Shown here in pieces: positions 35,874-45,452 of a stretch of 64,000 nucleotides of DNA. The position numbers and the translations under genes are program-made. Within the stretch, counting starts at the first letter, position 1. Each line of letters opens with the position of its first letter. This DNA comes from Mesorhizobium_B sp964242945 (GTDB taxonomy: Bacteria > Pseudomonadota > Alphaproteobacteria > Rhizobiales > Rhizobiaceae). The stretch is from NCBI GenBank assembly GCA_964242945.1, contig CAXTCF010000002.1, positions 8,393 to 72,392 on the forward strand, given 5' to 3'. The notes beneath the pieces were generated by a model. It was not told the DNA's origin and ran no database searches. It saw only the letters and a program-made list of their open reading frames with translations.

Positions 35874-36710
35874 ATGAAACCGTCTTCCGATATTTCACGA
35901 TTGCTCGAAATCATGCGTGCTTTGCGCGATCCGGTCTCTGGCTGTCCGTGGGATCAGAAGCAGGATTTTTCCTCCATCGCGTACTACACGATCGAAGAAG
36001 CCTACGAAGTGATCGACGCCATCGAGCGTGGATCGATGGCAGATTTGCGGGATGAGCTTGGCGACCTCCTTCTTCAGGTCGTCTTCCATGCGCAGATGGC
36101 GGCCGAGCAGCAGGCCTTTTCCTTCGACGACGTGGTTCTTGCGATCACGTCGAAGATGGTCCGGCGGCATCCCCATGTGTTCGGCGAAACGTTCGCGGAA
36201 GATGCTGCCGGAGCGAAGCGGTCGTGGAATGAGATCAAGGCGCGGGAACGGGCGGCTCGTACGGCTGGCGAAGTTGCGACGGCTGACAATTCGCGCGATC
36301 AGCAAGCACGTTCATGGCTCGCTGATGTGCCGGCGGGGCTGCCGTCTCTCACAGGCGCTTTGAAGCTCCAGCAGCGTGCGGCGGAAGTCGGCTTCGACTG
36401 GAGCGAAGCTGCTCCGATCCTGGATAAGATCGAGGAGGAGATTGCCGAGTTGCGGCAGGCGCTGGCGGCCGGTGGACGTGAGGAGGCGCAGGGTGAATTC
36501 GGGGATCTGCTTTTTTCGTTGGTCAATCTAGGGCGGCACCTTTCTTTGGATTCTGAAGCGGCGCTGCGGCAGACGAACAGCAAGTTTCGCAGGCGATTCA
36601 GTTACATCGAAGGGCGTTTGGCGGCCCAAGGCACTCAGTTGCATGATGCTTCGCTCGACCAGATGGAAACGCTGTGGCAGCAGGCCAAGCTGCCAAACAC
36701 TGCGGACTGA
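35874..36710 (+). CDS. mazG: Nucleoside triphosphate pyrophosphohydrolase
   Basis: 278 residues with two MazG domains. The first shows CPWDQKQDFSSIAYYTIEEAYEV and DLRDELGDLLLQVVFHAQMA (EExxE...ExxD metal motif). The second shows EEEIAELRQAL and EFGDLLFSLVNLGRHL. It hydrolyses NTPs and dNTPs to monophosphates and helps remove aberrant nucleotides. AGGAGC stands 8 bases before the ATG. It is convergent with comEC, separated by only 5 bp. Confidence 0.95.
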   Translation: MKPSSDISRLLEIMRALRDPVSGCPWDQKQDFSSIAYYTIEEAYEVIDAIERGSMADLRDELGDLLLQVVFHAQMAAEQQAFSFDDVVLAITSKMVRRHPHVFGETFAEDAAGAKRSWNEIKARERAARTAGEVATADNSRDQQARSWLADVPAGLPSLTGALKLQQRAAEVGFDWSEAAPILDKIEEEIAELRQALAAGGREEAQGEFGDLLFSLVNLGRHLSLDSEAALRQTNSKFRRRFSYIEGRLAAQGTQLHDASLDQMETLWQQAKLPNTAD

Positions 36711-36715
36711 CTTCC

Positions 36716-39100
36716 TTATTCCGCAGACGCTGGCGCTTGCCTGGGTTCTTCCGCCTTGGTATTTCGCGGAGTCCGCTCAGCGAGCCCTCTAGCTGCGCGG
36801 GAAAACCGGCGATGGTCATGCCAGGGCCGCAGCGGCTGGGGCACGGAATAGCGGATGATTGCCGGAGGGTTTGATCCGCCGTCGCGAAGGATTATCGCAG
36901 CGCTGCCTCGCAGTGCGAGATCTCGCTTCGTCAGCATCACGGGCGGACGAGCTGCTCCCGCGCAGACCGGGAAAGAAGTTTCTGCGATCACCAGAATAGT
37001 CGAAATCCCACAAGCGGCAGCGGCCGCTTCGGCGGTGGAGGCGTGGGCGACGCTCCGGCCGTCCGGAAGTTTGAGGCTGCAAAGTCCGACGGCGCAGGAG
37101 AAGCGAGGGGGCATCTCTTCGGTTTTCGCGCGCTTCGCTGCTCGCGATCCAATGCCTGTCCCGCCCTGCGATGCCGGCCTGCTGATCTTCCAAGCAGCGC
37201 TTGCGTGCATCCAGTTTTCCAGAGCGAAGCCGCCGCCTCGCTCCGCGTTGATGGCTAGGCTCCCATCATGTGTTGCGACGCTTATAAGCTTCGCGTCCTC
37301 GGAAACGAAGATGTCCGGTCCCGGCGCGAGGCTTGCGAGCAGGACGGCTAGAACGAGCAGCGGCAGCAAGACGAAGCGCAGCCAAGTGGTCGCGAGCGTG
37401 AATCCTGTCAGCGCCACCACGACGAGGGCCAGTGACAGCGGGGGGATCGCGCCGACGGCATCGATCGGCGAGCGCTCAGAAAACCATTGCGTGATGCCGA
37501 TCATCCAGTGCAGGCCTAACCCCATCACGGCCAGGAAGGGCCCGTCCAGGCCGAACGGCATGGCCAGCATGCCGAGCAGCGCGAACGGCATGACCATTAC
37601 GGACACCACCGGCATGACGGCCAAGTTGGCGGGCAGGCTCAAAGGCGAGACGCGCTGAAAGTGGTAGATGCCGAACGCTGCCGTGGCAGCGCCCGCAATG
37701 AGCGAAGTCGCGGCGAGCGCGGAGATCATCGTGGCACTGCGGCGCAATGATCGGGTGGCGAGCGTCGGACTGGCGCTGGTGCGGCTCCCGCGAGCCGACC
37801 GATGGTCAGCCCAAGCCGCATAGGCCGCAACGAGCGCTCCAGTCGCCGCGAACGACATCTGGAAGCTGGGGCCAAGCAGTTCGTGCGGCCAGATCAGCAG
37901 GATGACCGTCGCCGCGATCGCCAGGTTCCGGACCGAAAGCGCCGCGCGGTCGAACAGAACGGCGATCAGCATGACCGCGAGCATGAGGAAGCTGCGGACG
38001 GCGGCCACGTCGGCGCCGGAGAACGCGACATAGGCGGACACGACGAGCAACGCCGCTGCGGCCGCGCGCTTCTTGATGGAGCGGCGCGAGCCGAAGCCGG
38101 GAAACAAGGCCAGGAGCGCCCGCATCGCGCCCATCACCGTTGCCGCGACCATCGCCATGTGCAGCCCGGAGATCGACAGCACATGCGCCAGGCCGGTGCG
38201 CCGCAGCGCCTCGTTCACCGCGTTGGGAATGCCGCCGCGGACGCCGACGATCAGCGCGGCGGCGATCTCGCCTTCAGGGCCGCCGATCCGGTTGCGGATT
38301 CGCTCCGCAATCGCGTCCCGGACATTCTCGATCCAGTTGTTCAAGTCGAATGCGTCGTCAGATGGTGACAGCAATGCGGGCACGCCGAGAAAGAAGCCGC
38401 TGGCGCCGATGCCGCTGAAATAGCTCTGAAAGGAGAAGTCGTAGCCGCCAGGCATCGCCGGCCCGGAGGGCGGCATGAGCCGGACCAAGCCTTCCACGGT
38501 CATGCCCGAATGAAGCGGTTGAGGAAGCTTGGCCGCCGTCACGCGCACCCGGTCGGGAGAATAGCGCAGCTTCGGCCGCTCCGTGCTGAGCACATCGAGC
38601 GTCAGCCGCACGCGGCCGGCGGCGAGCCGCTCGACGCGGACAACGCGCCCCGTCATGCGCGTGACGACCTCCGAACCGAGCATCTTCGTGGAAAGGCGCA
38701 GCGTCTCCACTTTAGCGGCGAGGACGCCGCTCAAACAAACCGCTGCGGCCGAGAGTGCCAGAAAGGTGCCGCGCCATCGGCGCACAGCGAATGCCAAGGC
38801 GCAGGCGCCGCCGAGAAGAAGGAGGAGCAGCGCCAAGCCGGGCTCGAAGGGCGCCGTGAAGTAAAGTGCGGCACCAACTCCCAGCAGCACGGGAACAAAA
38901 AGAAACAGGGCGCCTCGCTCAGCCTCCAGCTTCAGCGCGGCCGCAGAGCGCGCGGGCAGAGCAGAAGCTAATTGCCGGCCAGCCGACCAAGTGTCACGCA
39001 AAGCCCCTGCCCGGCCCGAACTCCTGTGGGAAACGCCGAACGCGGCGCCGGCGTGCTGCAACAGCATCCCTGCCGAGTTCCGTCCAACGCCCTCTGCCAT
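36716..39100 (-). CDS. comEC: ComEC/Rec2-family DNA uptake channel protein
   Basis: 794 residues, polytopic. The N-terminal hydrophobic region is followed by a DUF4131/OB-like part (residues ~85-250). The competence domain has AHVLSISGLHMAMVAA, the family hallmark, then many helices. The C-terminal ~170 residues correspond in position to the metallo-hydrolase-like domain but no HxHxDH motif is visible, so that activity is probably absent. ComEC passes single-stranded DNA through the inner membrane in transformable bacteria. ATG 39100 is preferred to TTG 39109. Divergent from gltX. Confidence 0.9.
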   Translation of the reverse strand: MAEGVGRNSAGMLLQHAGAAFGVSHRSSGRAGALRDTWSAGRQLASALPARSAAALKLEAERGALFLFVPVLLGVGAALYFTAPFEPGLALLLLLLGGACALAFAVRRWRGTFLALSAAAVCLSGVLAAKVETLRLSTKMLGSEVVTRMTGRVVRVERLAAGRVRLTLDVLSTERPKLRYSPDRVRVTAAKLPQPLHSGMTVEGLVRLMPPSGPAMPGGYDFSFQSYFSGIGASGFFLGVPALLSPSDDAFDLNNWIENVRDAIAERIRNRIGGPEGEIAAALIVGVRGGIPNAVNEALRRTGLAHVLSISGLHMAMVAATVMGAMRALLALFPGFGSRRSIKKRAAAAALLVVSAYVAFSGADVAAVRSFLMLAVMLIAVLFDRAALSVRNLAIAATVILLIWPHELLGPSFQMSFAATGALVAAYAAWADHRSARGSRTSASPTLATRSLRRSATMISALAATSLIAGAATAAFGIYHFQRVSPLSLPANLAVMPVVSVMVMPFALLGMLAMPFGLDGPFLAVMGLGLHWMIGITQWFSERSPIDAVGAIPPLSLALVVVALTGFTLATTWLRFVLLPLLVLAVLLASLAPGPDIFVSEDAKLISVATHDGSLAINAERGGGFALENWMHASAAWKISRPASQGGTGIGSRAAKRAKTEEMPPRFSCAVGLCSLKLPDGRSVAHASTAEAAAAACGISTILVIAETSFPVCAGAARPPVMLTKRDLALRGSAAIILRDGGSNPPAIIRYSVPQPLRPWHDHRRFSRAARGLAERTPRNTKAEEPRQAPASAE

Positions 39101-39202
39101 CGGCCCCAAGCACCTTGCACGCTTGAGGCTTCATGCTACATCACCGCCTCCGAAACGCCACCGGCCAGCTTCTCCGGCGGGCCGGCAATCCTCGTGGATT
39201 TC

Positions 39203-40627
39203 ATGCCGGACGCGATCGTCACCCGCTTTGCCCCGTCGCCCACGGGTTTCCTGCACATCGGCGGGGCGCGGACCGCTTTGTTCAACTGGCTCTATTCCGC
39301 GCATACCGGCGGGACGATGCTGCTGCGCATTGAGGACACCGACCGCGAGCGCTCGACGGAAGCGGCAACGGCGGCGATCCTCGATGGCCTCACGTGGATG
39401 GGGCTGACCTGGACCGGCGAGCCGGTCTCGCAGTTCGCACGCGCGCCGCGCCATCGGGAAGTGGCGGAGGAACTCGTGCGTTTGGGCAAGGCCTACTATT
39501 GCTTCGCGACGCCGGCCGAGTTGGAGGAGATGCGGGAGAAGGCGCGCGCGGAAGGCCGTCCGCCGCGCTATGACGGGCGCTGGCGCGACCGCGACCCCGC
39601 GGAGGCGCCGCCGGGGGTCAAGCCGGTCATCCGCATCAAGGCGCCGACCGAGGGCGAAACCCTCGTCGCCGATCTCGTTCAAGGCGACGTGCGCTTCCCC
39701 AACAAGGACCTGGACGACTTCATCATCCTGCGCTCGGACGGCGTGCCCACCTACATGCACGCGGTCGTCGTGGACGATCACGACATGGGCGTCACCCACG
39801 TCATCCGCGGCGACGACCACCTGACCAACGCCGCGCGCCAGTCGATCATCTACCGAGCGATGGAATGGGCGGTGCCCGCCATGGCGCACATCCCCCTGAT
39901 CCATGGCGCCGACGGCGCCAAGCTTTCGAAGCGGCACGGAGCGCTCGGCGTCGATGCCTATCGCGCGATGGGCTACCTGCCGGCAGCCTTGCGGAACTAC
40001 CTCGTGCGGCTCGGCTGGAGCCATGGCGACGACGAGGTGATGAGCCTCCACGATATGATCCGGTGGTTCGCCATCGAGGACGTCAACCGCGGCGCCGCAC
40101 GCTTCGATTTCGCCAAGCTGGAAGCGCTGAACGGCCTTTACATGCGGCAGATGGGCGAGCGCGAATTGTTCGATGCCTTCGTAGCCGCCCTGCCCTTCCT
40201 GCCGAACGGCGATTGGATCCTGCCGCACCTCGACGAAGCCGGCCGCGCCAAGCTGCTGGCGGCGATGCCGGGCTTGAAGGAACGCGCAAAAACACTGGTC
40301 GAGCTTGCCGACGGGGCGGCGTTCCTGTTTGCGCAGCGCCCGCTGAAGCTCGACGCCAAGGCAGACGCTCTCCTGAACCCAGACAGCCTCGCCCTGCTGG
40401 GAGAGGCCACGGCAGCCTTGCGTGCCATGAACGGCGAATGGACTGCGGCCGATTTGGAAGGCACGCTCAAGGCCTTTGCCGCTTCGCGCGGGGTCAAGCT
40501 CGGTGCCGTCGCGCAGCCGCTCCGCGCAGCCCTGACGGGCCGCAGCACCTCTCCCGGCGTATTCGACGTGCTCGCGTTGCTGGGGCGGAACGAGAGCCTG
40601 GGGCGGATTGACGACCGCATTTCTTGA
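39203..40627 (+). CDS. gltX: Glutamyl-tRNA synthetase
   Basis: 474 residues. The class I signature is FAPSPTGFLHIGG and the KMSKS-type motif is KLSKRHGA near residue 240. LRIEDTDRERS and VIRGDDHLTNAARQ are also typical. It charges tRNA-Glu (and possibly tRNA-Gln; many alphaproteobacteria have two GltX and use GatCAB). The longer frame upstream is rejected because MPDAIVTRFAPS is the usual N-terminus. Lies in the order comEC-gltX-gltA found in Hyphomicrobiales. Confidence 0.97.
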   Translation: MPDAIVTRFAPSPTGFLHIGGARTALFNWLYSAHTGGTMLLRIEDTDRERSTEAATAAILDGLTWMGLTWTGEPVSQFARAPRHREVAEELVRLGKAYYCFATPAELEEMREKARAEGRPPRYDGRWRDRDPAEAPPGVKPVIRIKAPTEGETLVADLVQGDVRFPNKDLDDFIILRSDGVPTYMHAVVVDDHDMGVTHVIRGDDHLTNAARQSIIYRAMEWAVPAMAHIPLIHGADGAKLSKRHGALGVDAYRAMGYLPAALRNYLVRLGWSHGDDEVMSLHDMIRWFAIEDVNRGAARFDFAKLEALNGLYMRQMGERELFDAFVAALPFLPNGDWILPHLDEAGRAKLLAAMPGLKERAKTLVELADGAAFLFAQRPLKLDAKADALLNPDSLALLGEATAALRAMNGEWTAADLEGTLKAFAASRGVKLGAVAQPLRAALTGRSTSPGVFDVLALLGRNESLGRIDDRIS

Positions 40628-40786
40628 GCGCATCACTGGCCTTTGCTGCGCTGCAAAATAACGCTCTGCCCAGGATCTCCCTTGCCTTCCGGCGCCTTCC
40701 CAAGCGTTTGAACGGGGCGCGGCGAATAGGGCTGTTGCAGCGCGGGATAACCGCCATAAATGGTGGTGGTCGGAAGGGAGTCTGCG

Positions 40787-42076
40787 ATGGAAAACGGGTC
40801 GGCAAAGATCGAGTTCGGCGGCAAAAGCTTCGACTATCACGTCAAGGCAGGGTCGGTCGGACCGGAAGTCATCGACATCAGCGCTCTCTATCGAGACACC
40901 GGCGCCTTCACCTATGATCCCGGCTTCACCTCGACGGCGAGCTGCGAATCCAAGATCACGTATATCGACGGCGATGCGGGCATCCTGCTCCACCGCGGCT
41001 ACCCCATCGACCAGCTCGCTGAGCAGGGCGACTTCCTCGAAGTCTGCTACCTCCTGCTCTACGGCGAACTGCCTACCAAACAGCAGAAGGAGGACTTCGA
41101 CTACCGCGTAACGCACCACACGATGGTGCACGAGCAGATGTCGCGCTTCTTCACCGGCTTCCGCAGGGATGCGCATCCGATGGCGGTGATGTGCGGCGTG
41201 GTCGGCGCGCTTTCGGCCTTCTACCACGACTCGACGGACATTGCCGATCCGCACCAGCGCATGATCGCTTCCATCCGCCTGATCGCCAAGATGCCGACCA
41301 TCGCGGCTATGGCCTACAAATATCACATCGGCCAGCCCTTCGTTTACCCCCGCAATTCGATGGGCTTCGCCGAGAACTTCCTGCATATGTGCTTCGCGGT
41401 GCCTTGCGAGGACTACAACGTGAACCCGGTGCTCGCCCGCGCGATGGAGCGGATCTTCATCCTCCATGCCGACCACGAGCAGAACGCCTCGACGTCCACC
41501 GTCCGGCTCGCCGGCTCGTCCGGGGCCAACCCGTTCGCTTGCATCGCGGCAGGCATCGCCTGCCTGTGGGGCCCGGCGCATGGCGGGGCCAATGAGGCGG
41601 CGCTCAACATGCTGCGCGAGATCGGGCACGTCGATCGCATCCCGGAGTTCATCGATCGCGCCAAGGACAAGAACGATCCATTCCGCCTGATGGGCTTCGG
41701 GCACCGCGTCTATAAGAACTACGATCCGCGCGCCAAGATCATGCAGAAGACCACGCACGAGGTGCTCGGCGAACTCGGCATCAAGGACGATCCGATGCTC
41801 GACGTCGCCATGGAACTGGAGCGGATCGCACTCACCGACGAGTATTTCATCGCCAAGAAGCTTTATCCCAACATCGACTTCTATTCCGGCATCACCCTGA
41901 AGGCGCTCGGCTTCCCCACCGAGATGTTCACCGTGCTGTTCGCCGTCGCGCGCACCGTCGGCTGGATCGCGCAGTGGAAGGAGATGATCGAGGACCCCAA
42001 CCAGAAGATCGGGCGTCCGCGCCAGCTTTACACCGGCGAGCCGGAGCGGGATTACGTGCCGATCGCCAAGCGCTGA
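40787..42076 (+). CDS. gltA: Citrate synthase
   Basis: 429 residues, type II hexameric citrate synthase. Condenses acetyl-CoA and oxaloacetate to citrate, the entry to the TCA cycle. The catalytic histidine regions LHADHEQNAST and GPAHGGANEAAL, FGHRVYKNYDPRA and the Asp region near SGITLKALGFP are complete. GGAAGGGAG precedes ATG 40787. A separate promoter in the 159-bp gap after gltX is likely. The last 25 bases overlap the convergent lpxB. Confidence 0.97.
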   Translation: MENGSAKIEFGGKSFDYHVKAGSVGPEVIDISALYRDTGAFTYDPGFTSTASCESKITYIDGDAGILLHRGYPIDQLAEQGDFLEVCYLLLYGELPTKQQKEDFDYRVTHHTMVHEQMSRFFTGFRRDAHPMAVMCGVVGALSAFYHDSTDIADPHQRMIASIRLIAKMPTIAAMAYKYHIGQPFVYPRNSMGFAENFLHMCFAVPCEDYNVNPVLARAMERIFILHADHEQNASTSTVRLAGSSGANPFACIAAGIACLWGPAHGGANEAALNMLREIGHVDRIPEFIDRAKDKNDPFRLMGFGHRVYKNYDPRAKIMQKTTHEVLGELGIKDDPMLDVAMELERIALTDEYFIAKKLYPNIDFYSGITLKALGFPTEMFTVLFAVARTVGWIAQWKEMIEDPNQKIGRPRQLYTGEPERDYVPIAKR

Positions 42077-43266
42077 CCCGCCTTTTTCGTCCCGTTCCGC
42101 CGGGAAATCAGATCGAGCACGATTTCGGCAGCAGCGACGCCGGCAGGCTTATCGGTCTGCATGGCTTCGGCTACGGTGTCGAAGCCGGCCATCTGCCATC
42201 GCCGCAGGTCCGAGTTTGCGAGCAAGGCTTCCGAGTACCGCGCGAGAGCCGGCGGCCGGATGTCCGCGTCAAAGAATTCGGGGATCACCATGCGGTCCGC
42301 GATGAGGTTGGGCAGCGACGCCGTCCAGCTCCGAATCAGACCTTTCAAAGCCCGCCCAAGCGGGTCGAGCCTGTAAGTCGAGACGTGCGGCACGCAGCAA
42401 AGCGCGAGTTCCAGGGAGACGGTGCCGGAGGCGATCAGCGCAGCGTCGGCCTGGGCGAAAGCCTGCCACTTCGCCTCTTGCCCTTCCAGGATTTCCGGCT
42501 GGGTGTCCCATCCTGAAACGCCGGCTCGCACTGCGGCCGCGACCTTTGGCACTGTCGGAAGAAGCAGTCGGCCGCGAAAGCCGCGGGCACTCAGAGCGGC
42601 AACGGATTCCCGAAAGTCCGGCAGCAGCCGCGAGACCTCGCCGCGGCGTGAACCGGGCAGCAGCAGCAAGGTGCCCTCCGCAGCGATGGTGCCGACGGGT
42701 GCACGCGCCCTGCGTGCGGCTCGCGTTGCTACCACACCGGCGTCGTGCGTCAGGCGGTGGCCGACATAAGTGCCGGGAGGACCGCCTAGACGCGCAAGCT
42801 CGCGCGGTTCGAAAGGCAGGATGCAAAGCACATGGTCGATGAAGGCTGCCATGTCGGCCGCCCTGCCCTGCCGCCATGCCCAGATGCTCGGACAGACATA
42901 TTGGACGGCCGGCAGACCCGGTGAAAGGCTGCGGACCTTTCTTGCCACGCGCAGCGAGAAATCGGGAACATCGACAGTGATCAGGCAGGCCGGCTTCGCC
43001 TCCGCCAGCGCACGAGTTGTCTGCCCGATGCGCCAGAAAAGGCGCGGCGCGTCGCGCAACACGGCGGAGATCCCCATCAGGCCGATCTCGTCGGGGCTGA
43101 ACAGGGTTTTGAGGCCGAGTTCCCGAAGGTGCTCACCGCCGACGCCCACAAGCTTGACGGGACGGCCGGATGCCTGCTCCAGCGCGCGCACGAGATCTGC
43201 GGCGAGGAGATCGCCGGACTCCTCGCCCGCGACGATGCCGATCGTGAGGGGTTCCGGATCAGCCAC
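42052..43266 (-). CDS. lpxB: Lipid-A-disaccharide synthase
   Basis: 404 residues, GT19. Joins UDP-2,3-diacylglucosamine and lipid X into the tetra-acyl disaccharide. IGIVAGEESGDLLAADLVRAL at the start and LLLPGSRRGEVSRLLP in the middle are family hallmarks, as is the donor-site region ASGTVSLELAL. GTG start with AGGGCAGG upstream. Last gene of the lipid A run, 12 bp after lpxI; its end overlaps gltA. Confidence 0.95.
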   Translation of the reverse strand: MADPEPLTIGIVAGEESGDLLAADLVRALEQASGRPVKLVGVGGEHLRELGLKTLFSPDEIGLMGISAVLRDAPRLFWRIGQTTRALAEAKPACLITVDVPDFSLRVARKVRSLSPGLPAVQYVCPSIWAWRQGRAADMAAFIDHVLCILPFEPRELARLGGPPGTYVGHRLTHDAGVVATRAARRARAPVGTIAAEGTLLLLPGSRRGEVSRLLPDFRESVAALSARGFRGRLLLPTVPKVAAAVRAGVSGWDTQPEILEGQEAKWQAFAQADAALIASGTVSLELALCCVPHVSTYRLDPLGRALKGLIRSWTASLPNLIADRMVIPEFFDADIRPPALARYSEALLANSDLRRWQMAGFDTVAEAMQTDKPAGVAAAEIVLDLISRRNGTKKAGQRLAIGT

Positions 43267-43278
43267 CCTGCCCTCGCT

Positions 43279-44157
43279 TCATGAGAGCCCTATGACGAAA
43301 AGGCCGAGGCGATCGGCTTCTGCGACCACCCCGCCCCGATCGATGATCAGCGATCGGCCCGCCTCCACGCCGATGCCCGCCAACCCCGCAGCAGCCGCAT
43401 CGGCAACCGTCTGCGGCCCGATGGTCGGCAGGTCGGCCCGCAGTTCCTGCTGCGGTTTGGCGCGCTTCACCAGCACGCCGCCGCTGGCTCCCGCCAAGCG
43501 TCCGTGCCCGCGCAGGGAGCGGGTGCGCTCCAAGAGGCCGTCCGTGCCCTCAATTCCCTCAAGCGCGATGACGCGGCCGCCGATCGCAACCGCGGCCTGG
43601 CCGATATCGAGCGCACCGATGGCGCCCGCAGCCTCCCAGGCGGCTGCCAGGTTGCGCTTCTCTCTGCCGTCCGGGGCTGCTCTGGTCAGAAGGCCGGCTT
43701 CGGCCACAAGGGCCGGGATGATCTCGTGAGCACCCAAGACCTTGATCCCCTGCTTTTCCACATAGGCAACCAAGCTTCGCAGGAGCCCGTCGTCGCCGCG
43801 GGCGAGCGCCGGAAGCACGGACAGGCTCATCCGCAGCAGCGAGAGGCTTGGCCGCAGTGATGTCAGCTTCGGCCGGCGCGTGACCGCACCCGCCATCACG
43901 GCGTGCGTCACACGGTGCTGCTTCAGCAAGGGGATGAGCGACGCGCCGTCTTCCAGCGCAAGGCGCCGATGCTCGAAGCGAAGCAGCCCAGGTTCGGTCA
44001 TCTCCTCCCGGCCGATAAAAACCACAAGGGGGTCGTAACCCGCTTCTTTTGCTTGCTCGGCGACATCCAGCGGAAGCCTGCCCTCCCCGGCGATGATCCC
44101 GACCCGGCTGCCGGGCGGAAGCGGCTTTGGGGCGTCAGCCGAAATCATCATCGGCAT
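43279..44157 (-). CDS. lpxI: UDP-2,3-diacylglucosamine diphosphatase LpxI
   Basis: 292 residues (DUF1009). Cleaves UDP-2,3-diacylglucosamine to lipid X, replacing LpxH in alphaproteobacteria. The sequence SRVGIIAGEGRLPLDVAEQA, HAVMAGAVTRRPKL and the C-terminal GPQTVADAAAAGLAGIGVEAG match the family. ATG 44157 lies inside the end of lpxA (23-bp overlap); 44151 and 44148 are also possible starts. Its position between lpxA and lpxB is the standard order. Confidence 0.93.
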   Translation of the reverse strand: MPMMISADAPKPLPPGSRVGIIAGEGRLPLDVAEQAKEAGYDPLVVFIGREEMTEPGLLRFEHRRLALEDGASLIPLLKQHRVTHAVMAGAVTRRPKLTSLRPSLSLLRMSLSVLPALARGDDGLLRSLVAYVEKQGIKVLGAHEIIPALVAEAGLLTRAAPDGREKRNLAAAWEAAGAIGALDIGQAAVAIGGRVIALEGIEGTDGLLERTRSLRGHGRLAGASGGVLVKRAKPQQELRADLPTIGPQTVADAAAAGLAGIGVEAGRSLIIDRGGVVAEADRLGLFVIGLS

Positions 44158-44968
44158 CGTCCGCTCCGCGGCGCAGCGGCGGGACGGTAAACGGACGCTT
44201 GGACCGTGCATCCAGGAAGTCGATGATCTTCCGCGCCATGGGACTGTCACCGAACTCCGCCAGTGCCGCTTCGAGATTCCGGCTGACCGGGGCTTCCGGG
44301 TCGAACACGCGCTTGTAAACGGTGCGCAGCACCGCCACGTCGGATGCCTTCATCCCGGAGCGCCGCATGCCGATCAGGTTCAAGCCGCGCAGCCTTGCAC
44401 GGTTTCCTGCTGCGCGCCCGAACGGGATGACATCACCGCTCACGGCGGAGCAGCCGCCGATGAAGGCGCCGTCGCCGATCCGGACGAACTGATGGAGCGC
44501 CGTCAGGCCGCCGATCGTGACGAAGTCGCCAATCTCGCAGTGGCCCGCAAGCGTCGCGCCGTTGGCGAAAACCGCGTTGCGGCCGACGATGCAATCATGC
44601 GCGATGTGGACATAGGCGAGGAAGTTGCCGTTCTCGCCGACGGTCGTTTCACCGCGCGATCCATCCGTCCCGGTGTGCATGGAAACGAACTCTCGGATGA
44701 CGGTATTCGCGCCGATTACGAGCTTGGTACGCCCGCCTTTGTGCTTCGTATTCTGCGGCGGGCCCCCAAGTACGGCATGCGGATACACCTTGCATCCAGC
44801 GCCCAGGCTCGTCGCGCCCATGATCGTGACATGGGAGAAAAGCTCCGTGCCGTCGCCCAGCACGGCGTCGCCGCCGACATGGCAGAAGGGGCCGATCCGC
44901 ACGCCGCCGCCGAGTTGGGCACCGGGCTCGACCAGGGCTGCCGGGTGGACAAAGGTTTCAGCCGGCAT
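44135..44968 (-). CDS. lpxA: UDP-N-acetylglucosamine acyltransferase
   Basis: 277 residues, left-handed beta-helix of hexapeptide repeats. First step of lipid A synthesis, 3-O-acylation of UDP-GlcNAc. Visible features are IHPAALVEPGAQLG-type hexads, the catalytic His region in YVHIAHDCIVG, and HQFVRIGDGAFIGG. The C-terminus ends in an acidic DDADDDFG tail. ATG 44968 gives the typical N-terminus and overlaps the fabZ end by 11 bp. Confidence 0.95.
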   Translation of the reverse strand: MPAETFVHPAALVEPGAQLGGGVRIGPFCHVGGDAVLGDGTELFSHVTIMGATSLGAGCKVYPHAVLGGPPQNTKHKGGRTKLVIGANTVIREFVSMHTGTDGSRGETTVGENGNFLAYVHIAHDCIVGRNAVFANGATLAGHCEIGDFVTIGGLTALHQFVRIGDGAFIGGCSAVSGDVIPFGRAAGNRARLRGLNLIGMRRSGMKASDVAVLRTVYKRVFDPEAPVSRNLEAALAEFGDSPMARKIIDFLDARSKRPFTVPPLRRGADDADDDFG

Positions 44969-45452
44969 CCGCGCCTGCCGTGGCGGGCTTCTCCGCCTGC
45001 GCCAGCATGGCCGAGATTTCCGCTTCAGCAACTCTAGCGCCCTCGACCTTCGCTTCGCAGGCGAAACGCCAGATGTTCCCGCGCTGCTTCAGCTTGCGCA
45101 CATGCAGTTCGAGCCTGTCTCCCGGCACGACCGGCTTGCGGAACTTGGCATTGTCGATGGTCATGAAATAAACGATCAGCGAGTTGGCACCGCCGCCCAT
45201 CTTGCGCGCGCAGATCGCACCGGCGGTCTGCGCCATGGCCTCGATGATCAGCACGCCGGGCATCACCGGCACCGACGGGAAATGCCCCTGAAAATGCGGC
45301 TCGTTGAACGTGACGTTCTTGATGCCGGTTGCGGAGTTGTCCGCGTCAATCGCGACGATACGGTCCACCAGGAGGAACGGATAGCGGTGCGGCAGCAGCG
45401 TCAGCAGCTTGAGGATATCGACGGCCGCGAGTTCGTTAGACGTTTCCGGCAT
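44958..45452 (-). CDS. fabZ: 3-hydroxyacyl-ACP dehydratase
   Basis: 164 residues, hotdog fold. Dehydrates (3R)-hydroxyacyl-ACP in fatty acid elongation and competes with LpxA/LpxD for hydroxyacyl-ACP. The catalytic His is in FQGHFPSVPVMPG and the Glu in IEAMAQTAG. It carries a slightly long alanine-rich C-terminal tail. Overlaps both neighbours (lpxD by 17 bp, lpxA by 11 bp), so this segment is a tightly coupled operon. Confidence 0.96.
   Translation of the reverse strand: MPETSNELAAVDILKLLTLLPHRYPFLLVDRIVAIDADNSATGIKNVTFNEPHFQGHFPSVPVMPGVLIIEAMAQTAGAICARKMGGGANSLIVYFMTIDNAKFRKPVVPGDRLELHVRKLKQRGNIWRFACEAKVEGARVAEAEISAMLAQAEKPATAGADAG

Noticed and set aside
39131..41758. 875-codon minus-strand frame opposite gltX and gltA
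   Set aside because: Spans two well-defined plus-strand genes and has no recognisable motif.
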